A DNA stretch of 37,251 nucleotides from Propionivibrio sp. GTDB taxonomy: Bacteria; Pseudomonadota; Gammaproteobacteria; Burkholderiales; Rhodocyclaceae. Shown one piece after another: positions 7,757 to 15,689 of the stretch. The stretch's first letter is position 1. The number at the start of each line of letters is the position of its first letter. The DNA lies in assembly GCF_029255185.1 (NCBI RefSeq), contig NZ_JAPUVO010000133.1, forward strand, positions 1 to 37,251, read 5' to 3'. The notes under the pieces are model-generated. The model worked only from the letters and a program-made list of their open reading frames with translations. It did no database searches and was not told the DNA's origin. The position numbers and the translations under genes were made by a program.

Positions 7757-9778
7757 TCACGTCACCCTGAAATAAGCCACTTGCTGACGCAATTTCTTCG
7801 CCATTTCCTGCAAGTGCGCCGCGTTTTCGGCATTCTTGTGCATGGTGCCATTGGTTTCCTCGGTCATCTGCGCCACCTGCTCGACACTGCGCGCGATGTC
7901 GTTGGCTCCAATAGCCTGTTCGCGGGTAGCGTTTGCAACCTCGACAGCGCGTTTCTGCGATTCAGCGGCTTCGACTGCGATGAGATCAAGCATTCCCGAG
8001 ACGTCATTGACTTTCTGCAGACCGTCCCTGATCTGAGGCGCTGCAACCTGCATGCTGGTCACCGTTTGCTGCGTCTCCTGTTGAATCAAGCCAATCACCT
8101 CGGCAATCTCATGCGTCGCCTTGGTAGTACGTTCAGCGAGTTTTCTCACCTCATCGGCCACCACGGCAAAGCCGCGTCCCTGCTCACCCGCTCGTGCCGC
8201 TTCAATCGCGGCATTTAGCGCCAACAGATTGGTTTGGTCAGCTATTTCGCGAATCACCCCGGCAATACCACTGACCTCCTCAGATCGTTTGACGAGCCCG
8301 CCGACCTGGTTCGAGGCAGCGCCAATCGACTGCGCCATTGCGTCGATTTCAATCACCGCGTGACGAATCGAAGCTACGCTGTCGCTGGTCAGCGCTGCGG
8401 TACGTTTCGAACTTTCTTCATTGGCTTTGGCCAGCGACGAAACCTCGTTGATGCTGACCGTCACCTCTTCGAGCGCTGCGGCGGATGAGGTAGTCGCCTG
8501 CACCTGTTTGTCGGCGGCAAGGCTTACATCGTTACAGGTGGTCGAAAGATGTTCTGAGGCTGTAGATATCGTGTCAGCTGCCGTGCTTACTTCAGCAATG
8601 ATGGTCCTCAATTTTCCGACCATCTGGTTCATTGCATCCATGACCTTGCCAACTTCGTCTGTGCGCCGTGTATCGACCTGTACCGTCAGATCGCCATCTG
8701 CAATGCGGCGCGAACTTAACACCAGATTACGCAAGGGCGTAATGACAATCCGGCTGAGAAAGAAGGTCAAAACGCCGAGTAATACGGCGGTGAGTATGAC
8801 GGCGGCGCCAATCATGATGTCACCGACCCGGTTGGCCAGACTGAAGATTTCATCGCTATAGCTGCCGGAGCCGACGATCCAGTTCCAGTCCTTATACTCA
8901 TTAAAGGCGACGAATTTTTCGCGGACCTTGCTCTCGCCTGCCTCCTTGTTGATCCACGGATAGACGATAGTGCCGTTACGCTTCTCGAGCATTTCCTTGA
9001 TAAAGAACTTGCCCTCCGTGTCTTTGGACTCGACGATGTTCTTCCCTTCCTGTGCCGGATGAATAAGCAGAGTACCAGCGCTCGGGCCCGGTTTTCCATC
9101 AAGCACATAGGCGTAACCCGTCTGACCAATTTTTATCTTTCTGATCGTTTCCTTCATGTGCTCAAGCGCGCTCATGATGTCGATACCGACAAAGTGGATG
9201 CCAATGATCTGACCTTTGCTGTCCCTGATCGGATCGTATTTAGTCATGTATTGCCGGCCGAAAAGTGTGGCCTTGCCGGTGTAGGACTTGCCTTCACTGA
9301 TACCGGCATAAGCCGGATGTTCCTTCGCAAGCATTGTGCCGACGGCTCTGCTCCCATCTTCTTTTTTGACCGACGTGGCTACCCGGATATAGTCATCACC
9401 ACGGCGAACAAACAGGGTGGCAACATTCCCCTTGCCCGCATTGCTAAAAGCATCGACCTCACGTGTACTGCCGTTGAACGGCACACCATTAAGTTTGAGC
9501 AGGGGGGTATCACTGTGGGATTCGACAGAATAATCGCCGACTAACGCCGCTGTGAATGTATGCGACCAGCTTTCCGCTTGCTGACGCAAGATGGAGTCGG
9601 TCTGGGCAATCATGCCAAGGATCAACTGATTGGTGTTCTGCAGCTTGGCGATTTCCTCGCGCTCGTTAATGCCTCGGATCTGGGCGCTGAGAAAAGCACT
9701 GAAACCACCGAGGGACAGAACGACAGTAGCCGCAACGATAAATGCAGTACGAAAGCGTATTGAACTTCGATCAATCAT
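7757..9778 (-). CDS. Methyl-accepting chemotaxis protein with a periplasmic Cache sensor
   Basis: This 673-residue inner-membrane chemoreceptor should bind a small ligand in the periplasm and control the CheA kinase. A first membrane helix lies at about 12-33. A large periplasmic Cache region follows (about 40-315, with [23 protein letters not shown] and [20 protein letters not shown], resembling Cache_3-Cache_2 sensors). A second helix is at about 320-346, then a HAMP linker to about 400, and the signalling domain to the end. The hairpin tip [28 protein letters not shown] falls near 518-545. It ends AYFRVT with no CheR-tethering pentapeptide. Related sensors often bind organic acids, but the ligand cannot be read here. 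It is monocistronic, with G-rich sequence ahead of the ATG. Confidence 0.95.
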   Translation of the reverse strand: MIDRSSIRFRTAFIVAATVVLSLGGFSAFLSAQIRGINEREEIAKLQNTNQLILGMIAQTDSILRQQAESWSHTFTAALVGDYSVESHSDTPLLKLNGVPFNGSTREVDAFSNAGKGNVATLFVRRGDDYIRVATSVKKEDGSRAVGTMLAKEHPAYAGISEGKSYTGKATLFGRQYMTKYDPIRDSKGQIIGIHFVGIDIMSALEHMKETIRKIKIGQTGYAYVLDGKPGPSAGTLLIHPAQEGKNIVESKDTEGKFFIKEMLEKRNGTIVYPWINKEAGESKVREKFVAFNEYKDWNWIVGSGSYSDEIFSLANRVGDIMIGAAVILTAVLLGVLTFFLSRIVITPLRNLVLSSRRIADGDLTVQVDTRRTDEVGKVMDAMNQMVGKLRTIIAEVSTAADTISTASEHLSTTCNDVSLAADKQVQATTSSAAALEEVTVSINEVSSLAKANEESSKRTAALTSDSVASIRHAVIEIDAMAQSIGAASNQVGGLVKRSEEVSGIAGVIREIADQTNLLALNAAIEAARAGEQGRGFAVVADEVRKLAERTTKATHEIAEVIGLIQQETQQTVTSMQVAAPQIRDGLQKVNDVSGMLDLIAVEAAESQKRAVEVANATREQAIGANDIARSVEQVAQMTEETNGTMHKNAENAAHLQEMAKKLRQQVAYFRVT

Positions 9779-9815
9779 GACCTCACCCCCGGATAAATAT
9801 AGTGAGTACTTTATA

Positions 9816-9834
9816 CCACAAGAATAATCGTTTT
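9816..9834 (-). promoter_or_regulatory. Element shared with the HD-GYP upstream region
   Basis: Read on the minus strand, AAAACGATTATTCTTGTGG lies 37 bases before the chemoreceptor ATG. It matches the element at 80-97 almost completely. Its upstream edge is half of a perfect inverted repeat TCGTTTT-CT-AAAACGA (9828-9843) that contains the stop codon of the ACT-domain gene. Confidence 0.35.
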
Positions 9835-10251
9835 CTAAAACGACGGAATGGTCGAGAACCCGTGTTTTTCCAGCATCGCCAGGCCGGCGTTGACATCGTC
9901 AACCTTGAGAACGATCACCGCTTTGTCCGCGCTGTGTTCGAGCGAGGCGTAGAGGTATTCGATGTTGACTCCTTCGTCGCGGAACAGCGCCATTATGCGC
10001 GCCAGTTCGCCTGGGTGATCAGGCACCTCGACGCCGATCACTTCAGTTTCGCGGGCGGTGAAGCCAGATGCTTTGAGCACTTGCACCGCCGCGTCGGGCT
10101 GATCAGCGACCATGCGCAGGATACCAAAATCAGTGGTATCGGCGATCGAGAGAGCGCGCAGGTTGATTCCGGCTTTGGCCAGCAAGTCGGTAACGTCGGC
10201 CAGCCGGCCGGTGGTATTTTCCATGAAGATCGAAATCTGTTTGATGATCAT
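9835..10251 (-). CDS. Tandem ACT-domain protein
   Basis: The 138-residue protein is made of two ACT-type regulatory modules. The first (residues 1-65) starts [33 protein letters not shown], and the second (about 70-138) holds [30 protein letters not shown] folds bind amino acids or related effectors. Small ACT proteins are often encoded beside phenylacetate-CoA ligase in pathways for aromatic acids and amino acids, but their effector is usually undefined. The ATG at 10251 shares its A with the TGA of paaK (TGATG), indicating translational coupling. An open frame extends upstream to 10620 inside paaK, but its translation is a shadow. It is the last gene of the ubiU-to-ACT run. Confidence 0.9.
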   Translation of the reverse strand: MIIKQISIFMENTTGRLADVTDLLAKAGINLRALSIADTTDFGILRMVADQPDAAVQVLKASGFTARETEVIGVEVPDHPGELARIMALFRDEGVNIEYLYASLEHSADKAVIVLKVDDVNAGLAMLEKHGFSTIPSF

Positions 10252-11555
10252 CAGATGCTCCTCTTGTCGATGATGCGCTGGGCCTTGCCCTCGCTTCTGG
10301 CGATCGAGCGCGGCTCGACCAGTTTGATGTGGGCGCTGATACCCAGCTCGCTCTTCAGTTCGTCGTGAATCCGCTTGCGCAGACGTTCCATACCGCTCGT
10401 AAGGTCGGAGAAGATGGCCTCTTCGACCTCGACCTGAACTTCGATTTCGTCGAGATGGGTAGCGCCCCGGTCGATGACGATCTGGTAGTGCGGCTGAGTG
10501 CCCTCGATGCGCATCAGCACGTTCTCGATCTGCGACGGGAAGCAGTTCACGCCACGAATGATCATCATGTCGTCGGTGCGGCCAAGCAGGCGGTGAATGC
10601 GCGCCGTGGTACGGCCACAAGCGCAGGGCTCGCGCATCAGGAAGGTGATGTCGCGTGTGCGGTAGCGCAGCAGCGGCGTACCCTCGCGTTGCAGACTGGT
10701 GATGACCAGCTCACCCTTCTCGCCGTCGGGCAGGACCTCGCCGGTTGCCGGGTTGATGATCTCGGGGTAGAAATAATCCTCGTTGAAGTGCTGGCCGTTT
10801 TTCTGATCGCACTCGGAGGCGACGCCGGGGCCAATCAGTTCGGTCAGGCCGTAGATGTCATGGGCGCTGATGTCGAGCTTGCTTTCGATTTCGGCGCGCA
10901 TGCTCTCACTCCACGGTTCGGCGCCAAAACAGCCGGCGCGCAGCGCTAGCTCGCGAAAGTCGATACCTTCTTCCCGAGCGGATTCGGCCAGGAAGAGCGA
11001 ATAGGAAGGTGTGCAGGTCAGGTGTGTCGTGCCGAAGTCGCGCATCAGCATCAACTGGCGCCGGGTATTGCCCGAGGACACCGGAATGATGTTGGCGCCG
11101 ATGCGGCGGGCGCCGTAGTGCACGCCCAGACCGCCAGTGAACAAGCCGTAGCCGTAACCGTTCTGCACTGTGTCTCCCTTTTCGCAGCCGGCCATCGACA
11201 GCGTGCGCGCCATGACGTCTGACCACATGTCGATGTCGGCTTCAGTGTAAGCGCCAACAACCGGGGTGCCGGTCGTTCCCGACGAGGTGTGTATCTCGAC
11301 CAGATCGGCGGGATCACAGGCCAGCAGGCCGTAGGGGTAGGTTTGTCGCAGTTCGTCCTTGGTCGTGAAGGGCAGTCTGGAAATATCTTTCAAGCCAGTG
11401 ATCGAATCAGGATTGACGCCCACCCGCTCAAGCTTCTCGCGGTAAAAGGGCACACGGGAATAGACCCGTTCGACCATATTCTGTAATCGATGCAGTTGCA
11501 CGGTTTGGCGCGCAAGGCTTGAGGCGCACTCGGCTTCCTTGTTCCAGATGGGCAT
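10251..11555 (-). CDS. paaK: Phenylacetate-CoA ligase
   Basis: This ATP/AMP-forming enzyme activates phenylacetate (or a related aryl acetate) to its CoA thioester. The 434 residues are normal for PaaK. The ATP-binding loop SSGTTGTPVVGAY lies near residues 95-107. YGLTELIGPGVASEC, the adenylation motif, lies near 235-250. The C-terminal lid holds RTDDMMIIRGVNCFPSQIE. The ATG at 11555 (MPIWNKEAECAS) is preferred over an open extension to 11636, because AGGAG stands nine bases before it. No paaABCDE or paaG genes are present, so aerobic ring epoxidation is not encoded here. With the ACT partner and an FNR-controlled promoter upstream, an anaerobic aromatic-acid or indoleacetate-type role is plausible but inferred. 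Confidence 0.93.
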   Translation of the reverse strand: MPIWNKEAECASSLARQTVQLHRLQNMVERVYSRVPFYREKLERVGVNPDSITGLKDISRLPFTTKDELRQTYPYGLLACDPADLVEIHTSSGTTGTPVVGAYTEADIDMWSDVMARTLSMAGCEKGDTVQNGYGYGLFTGGLGVHYGARRIGANIIPVSSGNTRRQLMLMRDFGTTHLTCTPSYSLFLAESAREEGIDFRELALRAGCFGAEPWSESMRAEIESKLDISAHDIYGLTELIGPGVASECDQKNGQHFNEDYFYPEIINPATGEVLPDGEKGELVITSLQREGTPLLRYRTRDITFLMREPCACGRTTARIHRLLGRTDDMMIIRGVNCFPSQIENVLMRIEGTQPHYQIVIDRGATHLDEIEVQVEVEEAIFSDLTSGMERLRKRIHDELKSELGISAHIKLVEPRSIARSEGKAQRIIDKRSI

Positions 11556-11581
11556 GCTCAGACTCCTGGGGTTAAGCAGAT

Positions 11582-12061
11582 TCAGTGATCGACGGCCTGG
11601 CGATGGAAGACCGGCAGGGCAGGCAGCTTCGGCCATTCGACTGCGTCAAGCATGTTCTTGACGACCAGGCCCAGTTCGGTGTCGCCCTCGATCGACAGGT
11701 CGCGGTTGAAGAACAGCGTATCCGGGTCTTCCTGGCGCAGCGCGAGTTGCAGAAAAGCCGACAGATTGGCGCCAAACGTGAGATCGGGTACGTCAGGCAG
11801 GCTGAACAGCGGGCGGAACAGTCCGTCACGATAGGTAAAGCACGCCCGGCCACCCGTATCGAGCACATCAACGAGAAAGCTGCGCCCCTCAAGCAGCGCC
11901 AGACTGTCTTCAGGCAGCAGCTTCATCTTGAGCACGGCATTCAGTCCGGTGGTCAGCAGCACGGCATGCGGCCACTGCGGCAGCCGCTTGCCGACAGCGC
12001 AAACAAAGGCCGGGAGCTTGAAGCGCGGAATGCCAAACGATTTTCGGATACTTTCGGACAT
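11582..12061 (-). CDS. ubiT: O2-independent ubiquinone biosynthesis accessory factor UbiT (SCP2 domain)
   Basis: UbiT carries an SCP2 lipid-binding domain and is the anaerobic counterpart of UbiJ, thought to hold polyprenyl-ring intermediates for hydroxylation. The 159-residue protein has the expected fold signature: LTTGLNAVLKMKLLPEDSLALLEGRSFLVDVLDTG, then FGANLSAFLQLALRQEDPDTLFFNRDLSIEGDTELG (near residues 95-130). The ATG at 12061 is preferred to a TTG two codons upstream because AAAGGAG (12076-12070) precedes it, lying within the end of ubiV. The gene begins two bases after the ubiV stop, so it is tightly coupled. Assignment rests on domain type plus adjacency to ubiV and ubiU. Confidence 0.9.
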   Translation of the reverse strand: MSESIRKSFGIPRFKLPAFVCAVGKRLPQWPHAVLLTTGLNAVLKMKLLPEDSLALLEGRSFLVDVLDTGGRACFTYRDGLFRPLFSLPDVPDLTFGANLSAFLQLALRQEDPDTLFFNRDLSIEGDTELGLVVKNMLDAVEWPKLPALPVFHRQAVDH

Positions 12062-12063
12062 GA

Positions 12064-12963
12064 TCAAACTCCTTTAAATGATGCAGCCTGATGCTGCACG
12101 CTAATGCCGGCTTTGCCGAACCAGTAGCCATCGACCATGCCTTCACTGGCCCACGCGTTGTTGTCAGGCTGCACGCGTTCACCGTGCCGCGCGGCGTCGA
12201 AGGTGGCGATGATTTCCGGCATATGCTGTGGCTGCGGGCTGAGGCGCACGCTGTCGATGCCCATCTTCAGCATTTCCGGCACTTCGGCGAGCAAATTGTA
12301 GGTCTGCGCCGACATCGTCTGAATGCCATTGATGGCCAGGAAAGACTGGCCCTCGCGCGTCTTGAGCGTCATTCCTTCGGGATGGTCGAGGCACTTGAAC
12401 TGACAGTCGTCCTTGTTCAGGCCGTAATGACGGGCGGTGAAGCAGCGCGCCGAGAAGGCGAGCGGCAGTTTGCCGTAGACGAAAACCTCGGTCTCGATTC
12501 CCGCCGGACGACTGGCGTGCAGCGTTTCGATCAGCTTACGATCAGCCTCGAGCGGCGGCACCCAGCGCTGTAAGCCGTAACGCGCGAAGGTCTCCAGCGT
12601 TGCCGCGTTGTAGATATTCAGGTGTGGCCCGGCGACAAAGGGCCGTCCGCCGGCAATGTTAACCGCACCCAGATCGTTGGCTTCAATCGTACAGCCCGCC
12701 TCATCCATCAGGCGGCGCAGCGCCTTGAGGTCGCCCTCCGATTCGAGCAAAGCCTGCGCTGAAACGACGACTTCCTTGCCGGCGTCAACCAGGTCGCGTG
12801 CCAGGCCGATCCAGTCGACAACGCGCAATTGCTGCCGGCGCGAACAGACCACCTCGCCGACGTAGATAATGTCGATGGCATCGCTCTGCGCCATTTGCGC
12901 GTAGAACTCAAGCACGTCCTGTTTTGGCCAGAAGTAGAGCAGTGGGCCTAAAGCGAGTTTCAT
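12064..12963 (-). CDS. ubiV: O2-independent ubiquinone hydroxylation protein UbiV (U32 family)
   Basis: UbiV works with UbiU as a heterodimer that hydroxylates ubiquinone precursors without oxygen, using prephenate as oxygen source in the characterised enterobacterial system. Despite U32 'peptidase' family membership it is not expected to cut peptides. The 299-residue product carries the four iron-sulfur cysteines: Cys40 (GEVVCSRR) and the cluster C-x12-C-x3-C in [21 protein letters not shown], the same spacing as E. coli UbiV. The ATG at 12963 has AGAGG six bases upstream. A 100-base inverted repeat lies between it and ubiU, which could affect readthrough. Confidence 0.95.
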   Translation of the reverse strand: MKLALGPLLYFWPKQDVLEFYAQMAQSDAIDIIYVGEVVCSRRQQLRVVDWIGLARDLVDAGKEVVVSAQALLESEGDLKALRRLMDEAGCTIEANDLGAVNIAGGRPFVAGPHLNIYNAATLETFARYGLQRWVPPLEADRKLIETLHASRPAGIETEVFVYGKLPLAFSARCFTARHYGLNKDDCQFKCLDHPEGMTLKTREGQSFLAINGIQTMSAQTYNLLAEVPEMLKMGIDSVRLSPQPQHMPEIIATFDAARHGERVQPDNNAWASEGMVDGYWFGKAGISVQHQAASFKGV

Positions 12964-12974
12964 TGAAACCTCTT

Positions 12975-13080
12975 TTGACGCAGAGATCGCAGAGACGCAG
13001 AGAACGCAGAGATTGAAAAATCAGTTCCTGTTTTTCTCTGCGTTCTCTGCGTTCTCTGCGTCTCTGCGTCCTCTGCGTTG
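12975..13080. repeat. Large hairpin of 8-9 bp GCAGAG units between ubiU and ubiV
   Basis: The left arm (12978-13012) has four units of the type ACGCAGAGA. The right arm (13035-13079) has five units of the inverse CTCTGCGT(T/C). The arms flank a short spacer with A5 and T5 runs that extends the pairing. The element lies wholly between ubiU (stop 13097) and ubiV (start 12963). It is not a CRISPR array, since there are no spacers. It resembles the degenerate palindromic repeats scattered through many proteobacterial genomes. Confidence 0.9.
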
Positions 13081-13096
13081 AAGGCGGTTAACAAAA

Positions 13097-14110
13097 TTAT
13101 CGCCACGGCCGGTTGTAGGCGCCAAGGGTTGCCTGGACGCCTTCCGAGACCTTGCCCAGTTCAGCCTGCCAGGCCGGCCTGGCCTTGAAATGGTCGGCAT
13201 CCCTGGAGAGTTCGTCGAGCGCGGCGCGCAGGGTGCGCGTTACCTGCGCAACGTAGGTCGGGCTGCGCTGCCGCCCTTCGACCTTGATCGCCGAGACGCC
13301 GATCCGGGCAATCTCCGGCAAAATCTCCAGGACGTTCAGGCTGGTCGGCTCTTCCATCGCGTAATAGATTTCGCCGCCCACCTCAAAGCGCCCCTTGCAC
13401 AGCGTCGGGTAACCAGCCGCTTCGCCGTCGCCATAGCGGTCGATTAAAATACCGTTGAGGCGCGTGGACATCTGCCCCGGCGACTTCTCCCATTTCACAT
13501 ATTTGGCCGGCGAGCAAGCGCCGACAGTGTTGGGTGATTCACCGGTGGCGTAGGAGGAAAGCCAGCAGCGCCCCTCGTTCATGACGCAGAGGCTGCCGAA
13601 GCCGAAGACCTCGATCTCGACCGGCGTATTCCTGATCACCAGTTCGACCTGGGCCAGCGTCAGCACGCGCGGCAATACTGCACGTCGCACGCCGAACTCG
13701 CGATGGGCGAAATTCACTGCCTCATAGCTGGTCGCCGAGCCCTGCACCGACAGGTGCAGGCGCAGGTCGGGGTGGCGTTTCCTGGCATAGTCGAGCAGCC
13801 CGATGTCAGCCAGAATGACCGCATCGACACCCAGATCAGCCGCGCCATCGACGGCTCGGCGCCAGTCCGCCTCGCGCCCCGGCTGGGGAAAGGTATTGAT
13901 CGCCATCAGCACTTGCTTGCCGTGCGTATGTGCGTAGCGAATGCCCTCGACCATCGCCTTATGGTCAAAATTCAGGCCGGCAAAATTGCGCGCGTTGGTA
14001 TCGTTCTTGTAGCCGAAATAGACGGCATCGGCGCCGTTATCGACGGCGGCCCTGAGCGCCGCCAGGCTGCCGGCAGGGCAAACGAGTTCAGGTGATTTTT
14101 CATGCAGCAT
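13097..14110 (-). CDS. ubiU: O2-independent ubiquinone hydroxylation protein UbiU (U32 family)
   Basis: UbiU is the partner of UbiV in oxygen-independent hydroxylation of the ubiquinone ring. The 337-residue protein starts MLHEKSPELVCPAGSLAAL, then VYFGYKNDTNARNF typical of U32 proteins. Its Fe-S cysteines are spaced as in E. coli UbiU: C-x6-C in SLCVMNEGRCWLSS, then x16 to the Cys of VGACSP, and the Cys of TLCKGRFEV. The ATG at 14110 has GAGAGG six bases upstream and is chosen over an open extension to 14137. It is the first gene of the run ubiU-ubiV-ubiT-paaK-ACT and sits behind a -10 box and an FNR-type site. The stop is followed by the GCAGAG hairpin element. Confidence 0.96.
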   Translation of the reverse strand: MLHEKSPELVCPAGSLAALRAAVDNGADAVYFGYKNDTNARNFAGLNFDHKAMVEGIRYAHTHGKQVLMAINTFPQPGREADWRRAVDGAADLGVDAVILADIGLLDYARKRHPDLRLHLSVQGSATSYEAVNFAHREFGVRRAVLPRVLTLAQVELVIRNTPVEIEVFGFGSLCVMNEGRCWLSSYATGESPNTVGACSPAKYVKWEKSPGQMSTRLNGILIDRYGDGEAAGYPTLCKGRFEVGGEIYYAMEEPTSLNVLEILPEIARIGVSAIKVEGRQRSPTYVAQVTRTLRAALDELSRDADHFKARPAWQAELGKVSEGVQATLGAYNRPWR

Positions 14111-14136
14111 GAAAAGCCTCTCGGTACGAAGCAGCA

Positions 14137-14142
14137 AGTATA
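14137..14142 (-). promoter_or_regulatory. -10 box of the ubiU promoter
   Basis: The minus-strand hexamer TATACT matches five of six consensus bases. A start about seven bases downstream (near 14130) leaves a leader of about 20 bases before the ubiU ATG. It places the FNR-type site about 40 bases upstream of +1, the standard activator position. Confidence 0.6.
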
Positions 14143-14163
14143 GCGAGAGCGTGCCAAAACTAC

Positions 14164-14177
14164 ATGATCCCCATCAA
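14164..14177 (-). promoter_or_regulatory. FNR/Anr-type operator upstream of ubiU
   Basis: TTGAT-GGGG-ATCAT on the minus strand matches the FNR consensus TTGAT-N4-ATCAA at nine of ten defined bases. Its centre (14170.5) lies about 40 bases before the start site implied by TATACT at 14142-14137, which is class II activation geometry. FNR control of ubiT/U/V is known in enterobacteria. The same logic here is inferred from the site. Confidence 0.75.
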
Positions 14178-14182
14178 TTTTT

Positions 14183-14198
14183 TGGCGTTTCAAAACGC
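14183..14198. repeat. Short perfect inverted repeat upstream of the ubiU operator
   Basis: GGCGTTT-CA-AAACGCC forms a compact palindrome between the ubiJ stop and the FNR-type site. The T-run lies on the wrong side for termination on either strand, so it may be an additional protein-binding site or a weak structural boundary. Confidence 0.4.
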
Positions 14199-14243
14199 CT
14201 TAAGTGAGGGTCGAAAAGCCGATACCGCTTGTCTTTCTGGCGA

Positions 14244-14813
14244 TCAGCGCTCGAGCAATGCGACTCGGGTTTCGAGCCGGGCCAGCGCCTCCTGCAGGCC
14301 GCTGGTTTCCGCGCAGAAGTCGGAAACGTCCTGCCGACGGGCAATGGTCGGATTTTCTTCGGTGAAATATTCGGCTAGATTCAAGGCCAGATTTTTCGCC
14401 TGTTGTTGATGCCAAGCGGCCAGTTGCCTGCCTCCGGACACCAGACGACGTGCGACAATGTCGCCAACCAGTTGCGCGAGATCACTTTCGACATCCCAGC
14501 TCAGGTTGCGGAAAACGAAACCAAGGCTCTCCGCCAGTTCAGCCGCGCCGCTAATGCGTGTGGCGGCAAACAGCGAGGGACGATCGGTCATTGCCCGCAG
14601 CGGCGCATCGGCCGGCAAGGTGATGGTTACGTCTGCCGTCGCATTGTTGTCACTGGCCACGAACAGCCCGGTCGAACCGATTGTCATTTGCCAAGACAAG
14701 GCCCCTAGTTCAAGGCGCGCTGTCTGTCCGACAAAAGGTTTGAGGCGCCCGCGCGCCCAGTCTTCGCCGGCAAGAAGATGGTTTACAAGCCCGAGCGCGG
14801 CGGCGACCAGCAT
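14244..14813 (-). CDS. ubiJ: Ubiquinone biosynthesis accessory factor UbiJ (SCP2 domain)
   Basis: UbiJ is a lipid-binding scaffold that, with UbiK, supports the aerobic Ubi enzyme complex. The 189-residue product from the ATG at 14813 starts MLVAAALGLVNHLLAGEDWARGRLKPFVGQ, the family N-terminus. It has an SCP2-like core (ARLELGALSWQMTIGSTGLF; ADVTITLPADAPLRAMT). The C-terminal helix ends in a coiled segment (SGLQEALARLETRVALLER). A TTG at 14846 would overlap the preceding gene and is less likely. It begins eight bases after the Tim44-like stop. In many relatives ubiB follows ubiJ. Here the next gene is ubiU under its own promoter, and ubiB is not in the window. Confidence 0.9.
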   Translation of the reverse strand: MLVAAALGLVNHLLAGEDWARGRLKPFVGQTARLELGALSWQMTIGSTGLFVASDNNATADVTITLPADAPLRAMTDRPSLFAATRISGAAELAESLGFVFRNLSWDVESDLAQLVGDIVARRLVSGGRQLAAWHQQQAKNLALNLAEYFTEENPTIARRQDVSDFCAETSGLQEALARLETRVALLER

Positions 14814-14820
14814 CGCACGC

Positions 14821-15678
14821 TCAACTGAGCTGCTGGATTCCGGCAATCACCCAACCCTTGCCGCCCTCGGTCGGCTTGGAGAGGTTCCAGACCTCATCGA
14901 AGGGCGCTGCGGCGGCACCGGCTACCTCACGAATCATGCCGCTAAAGTGCACGCTGGCAACGTGGCGGTTGGCTTCGGTCGTTACCTCGAGCAGTTCTGC
15001 ATTCAGGGTCACGACGTCGGTCTGTTGCGGGGCGTTACCGCGTTCGTCCATTTGCATCTTGATCTCGGCGAACATTTCCGGGGCAACGAATTCACGAATG
15101 TCGTCCATGTTTTTGGCGTCGTTGGCCGCCTGCAAGCGAACAAAATTAAGCTTGGCGATACGCAGAAAACCTTCACTGTCAAAACCTTCGGGAACGTGTG
15201 CCGCCAACGGAGAGACAGTCGCAGTCGCAGCAGCTGAGCCAAACTGTGGCGCGGCAACCGGTGGCGGCAGACCGGCACCGCCGGCGCCAGCGTACTGCAT
15301 TGCGCTGTCAGACGGCGCGGCCGTCTTGCGACCGAACAGCCATTTCAAGACGAAAACCGCTGCCATCGCTAGCAGGGCGATCATCAGGATATTGCTCATG
15401 CCTTCGCCCATTCCGAAATGCGAGAGCAGCGCGGCAATGCCAAGACCGGCAGCAAGACCGGCCAGCGGACCCATCCAGTTACGCTTGGGAGCCGCTGCGG
15501 GCGCACCGACCGGCGCCGTCGGCGTAGCTTGCTGGGCAGGCGCCGCGGGCCTTGGCGCGACCGACTGACGCTGCATGCCCAAGGATTTTCCGCCACCCAG
15601 GCGCGCCGCTTCGGCCTCGCCAACCGAGAGGCCGAGGGCCAGGATAACCGTACAAAAAGCCATTAGTATTTTTTTCAT
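14821..15678 (-). CDS. Tim44-like domain membrane protein
   Basis: The 285-residue protein begins with a secretion signal (MKKILMAFCTVILALGLSVGEAEA). A Pro/Ala-rich stretch with LGGGKSLGMQRQ follows, then two hydrophobic segments (about 72-90 and 94-114), another linker, and a C-terminal Tim44-like domain (about 165-285: EGFLRIAKLNFVRLQAANDAKNMDDIREFVAPEMFAEIK). The Tim44 fold is a lipid- or protein-binding domain. Bacterial members are exported membrane proteins of uncertain role. It lies between ubiE (11 bases upstream, with GGAG before its ATG) and ubiJ (eight bases downstream). The tight spacing suggests a membrane or lipid connection to ubiquinone synthesis, though that is inference. Confidence 0.88.
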   Translation of the reverse strand: MKKILMAFCTVILALGLSVGEAEAARLGGGKSLGMQRQSVAPRPAAPAQQATPTAPVGAPAAAPKRNWMGPLAGLAAGLGIAALLSHFGMGEGMSNILMIALLAMAAVFVLKWLFGRKTAAPSDSAMQYAGAGGAGLPPPVAAPQFGSAAATATVSPLAAHVPEGFDSEGFLRIAKLNFVRLQAANDAKNMDDIREFVAPEMFAEIKMQMDERGNAPQQTDVVTLNAELLEVTTEANRHVASVHFSGMIREVAGAAAAPFDEVWNLSKPTEGGKGWVIAGIQQLS

Positions 15679-15689
15679 TTGTATCTCCG

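Noticed and set aside
10252-10620. N-terminal extension of the ACT-domain gene
   Set aside because: It lies wholly inside paaK in another frame and translates to a His/Arg-rich low-complexity sequence. The ATG at 10251 gives an exact ACT start.
12975-13080. Repeated GCAGAG units as a CRISPR array
   Set aside because: Units are only 8-9 bp, contiguous and arranged as opposing arms. There are no spacers of constant length and no cas genes.
13097-14110. Collagenase-like U32 peptidase
   Set aside because: The four Fe-S cysteines with UbiU spacing, together with adjacent ubiV and ubiT, identify the ubiquinone hydroxylation protein instead.
14183-14198. Terminator for ubiJ
   Set aside because: The palindrome is good, but on the ubiJ strand it is followed by As rather than Ts. 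A T-run exists only on the wrong side.
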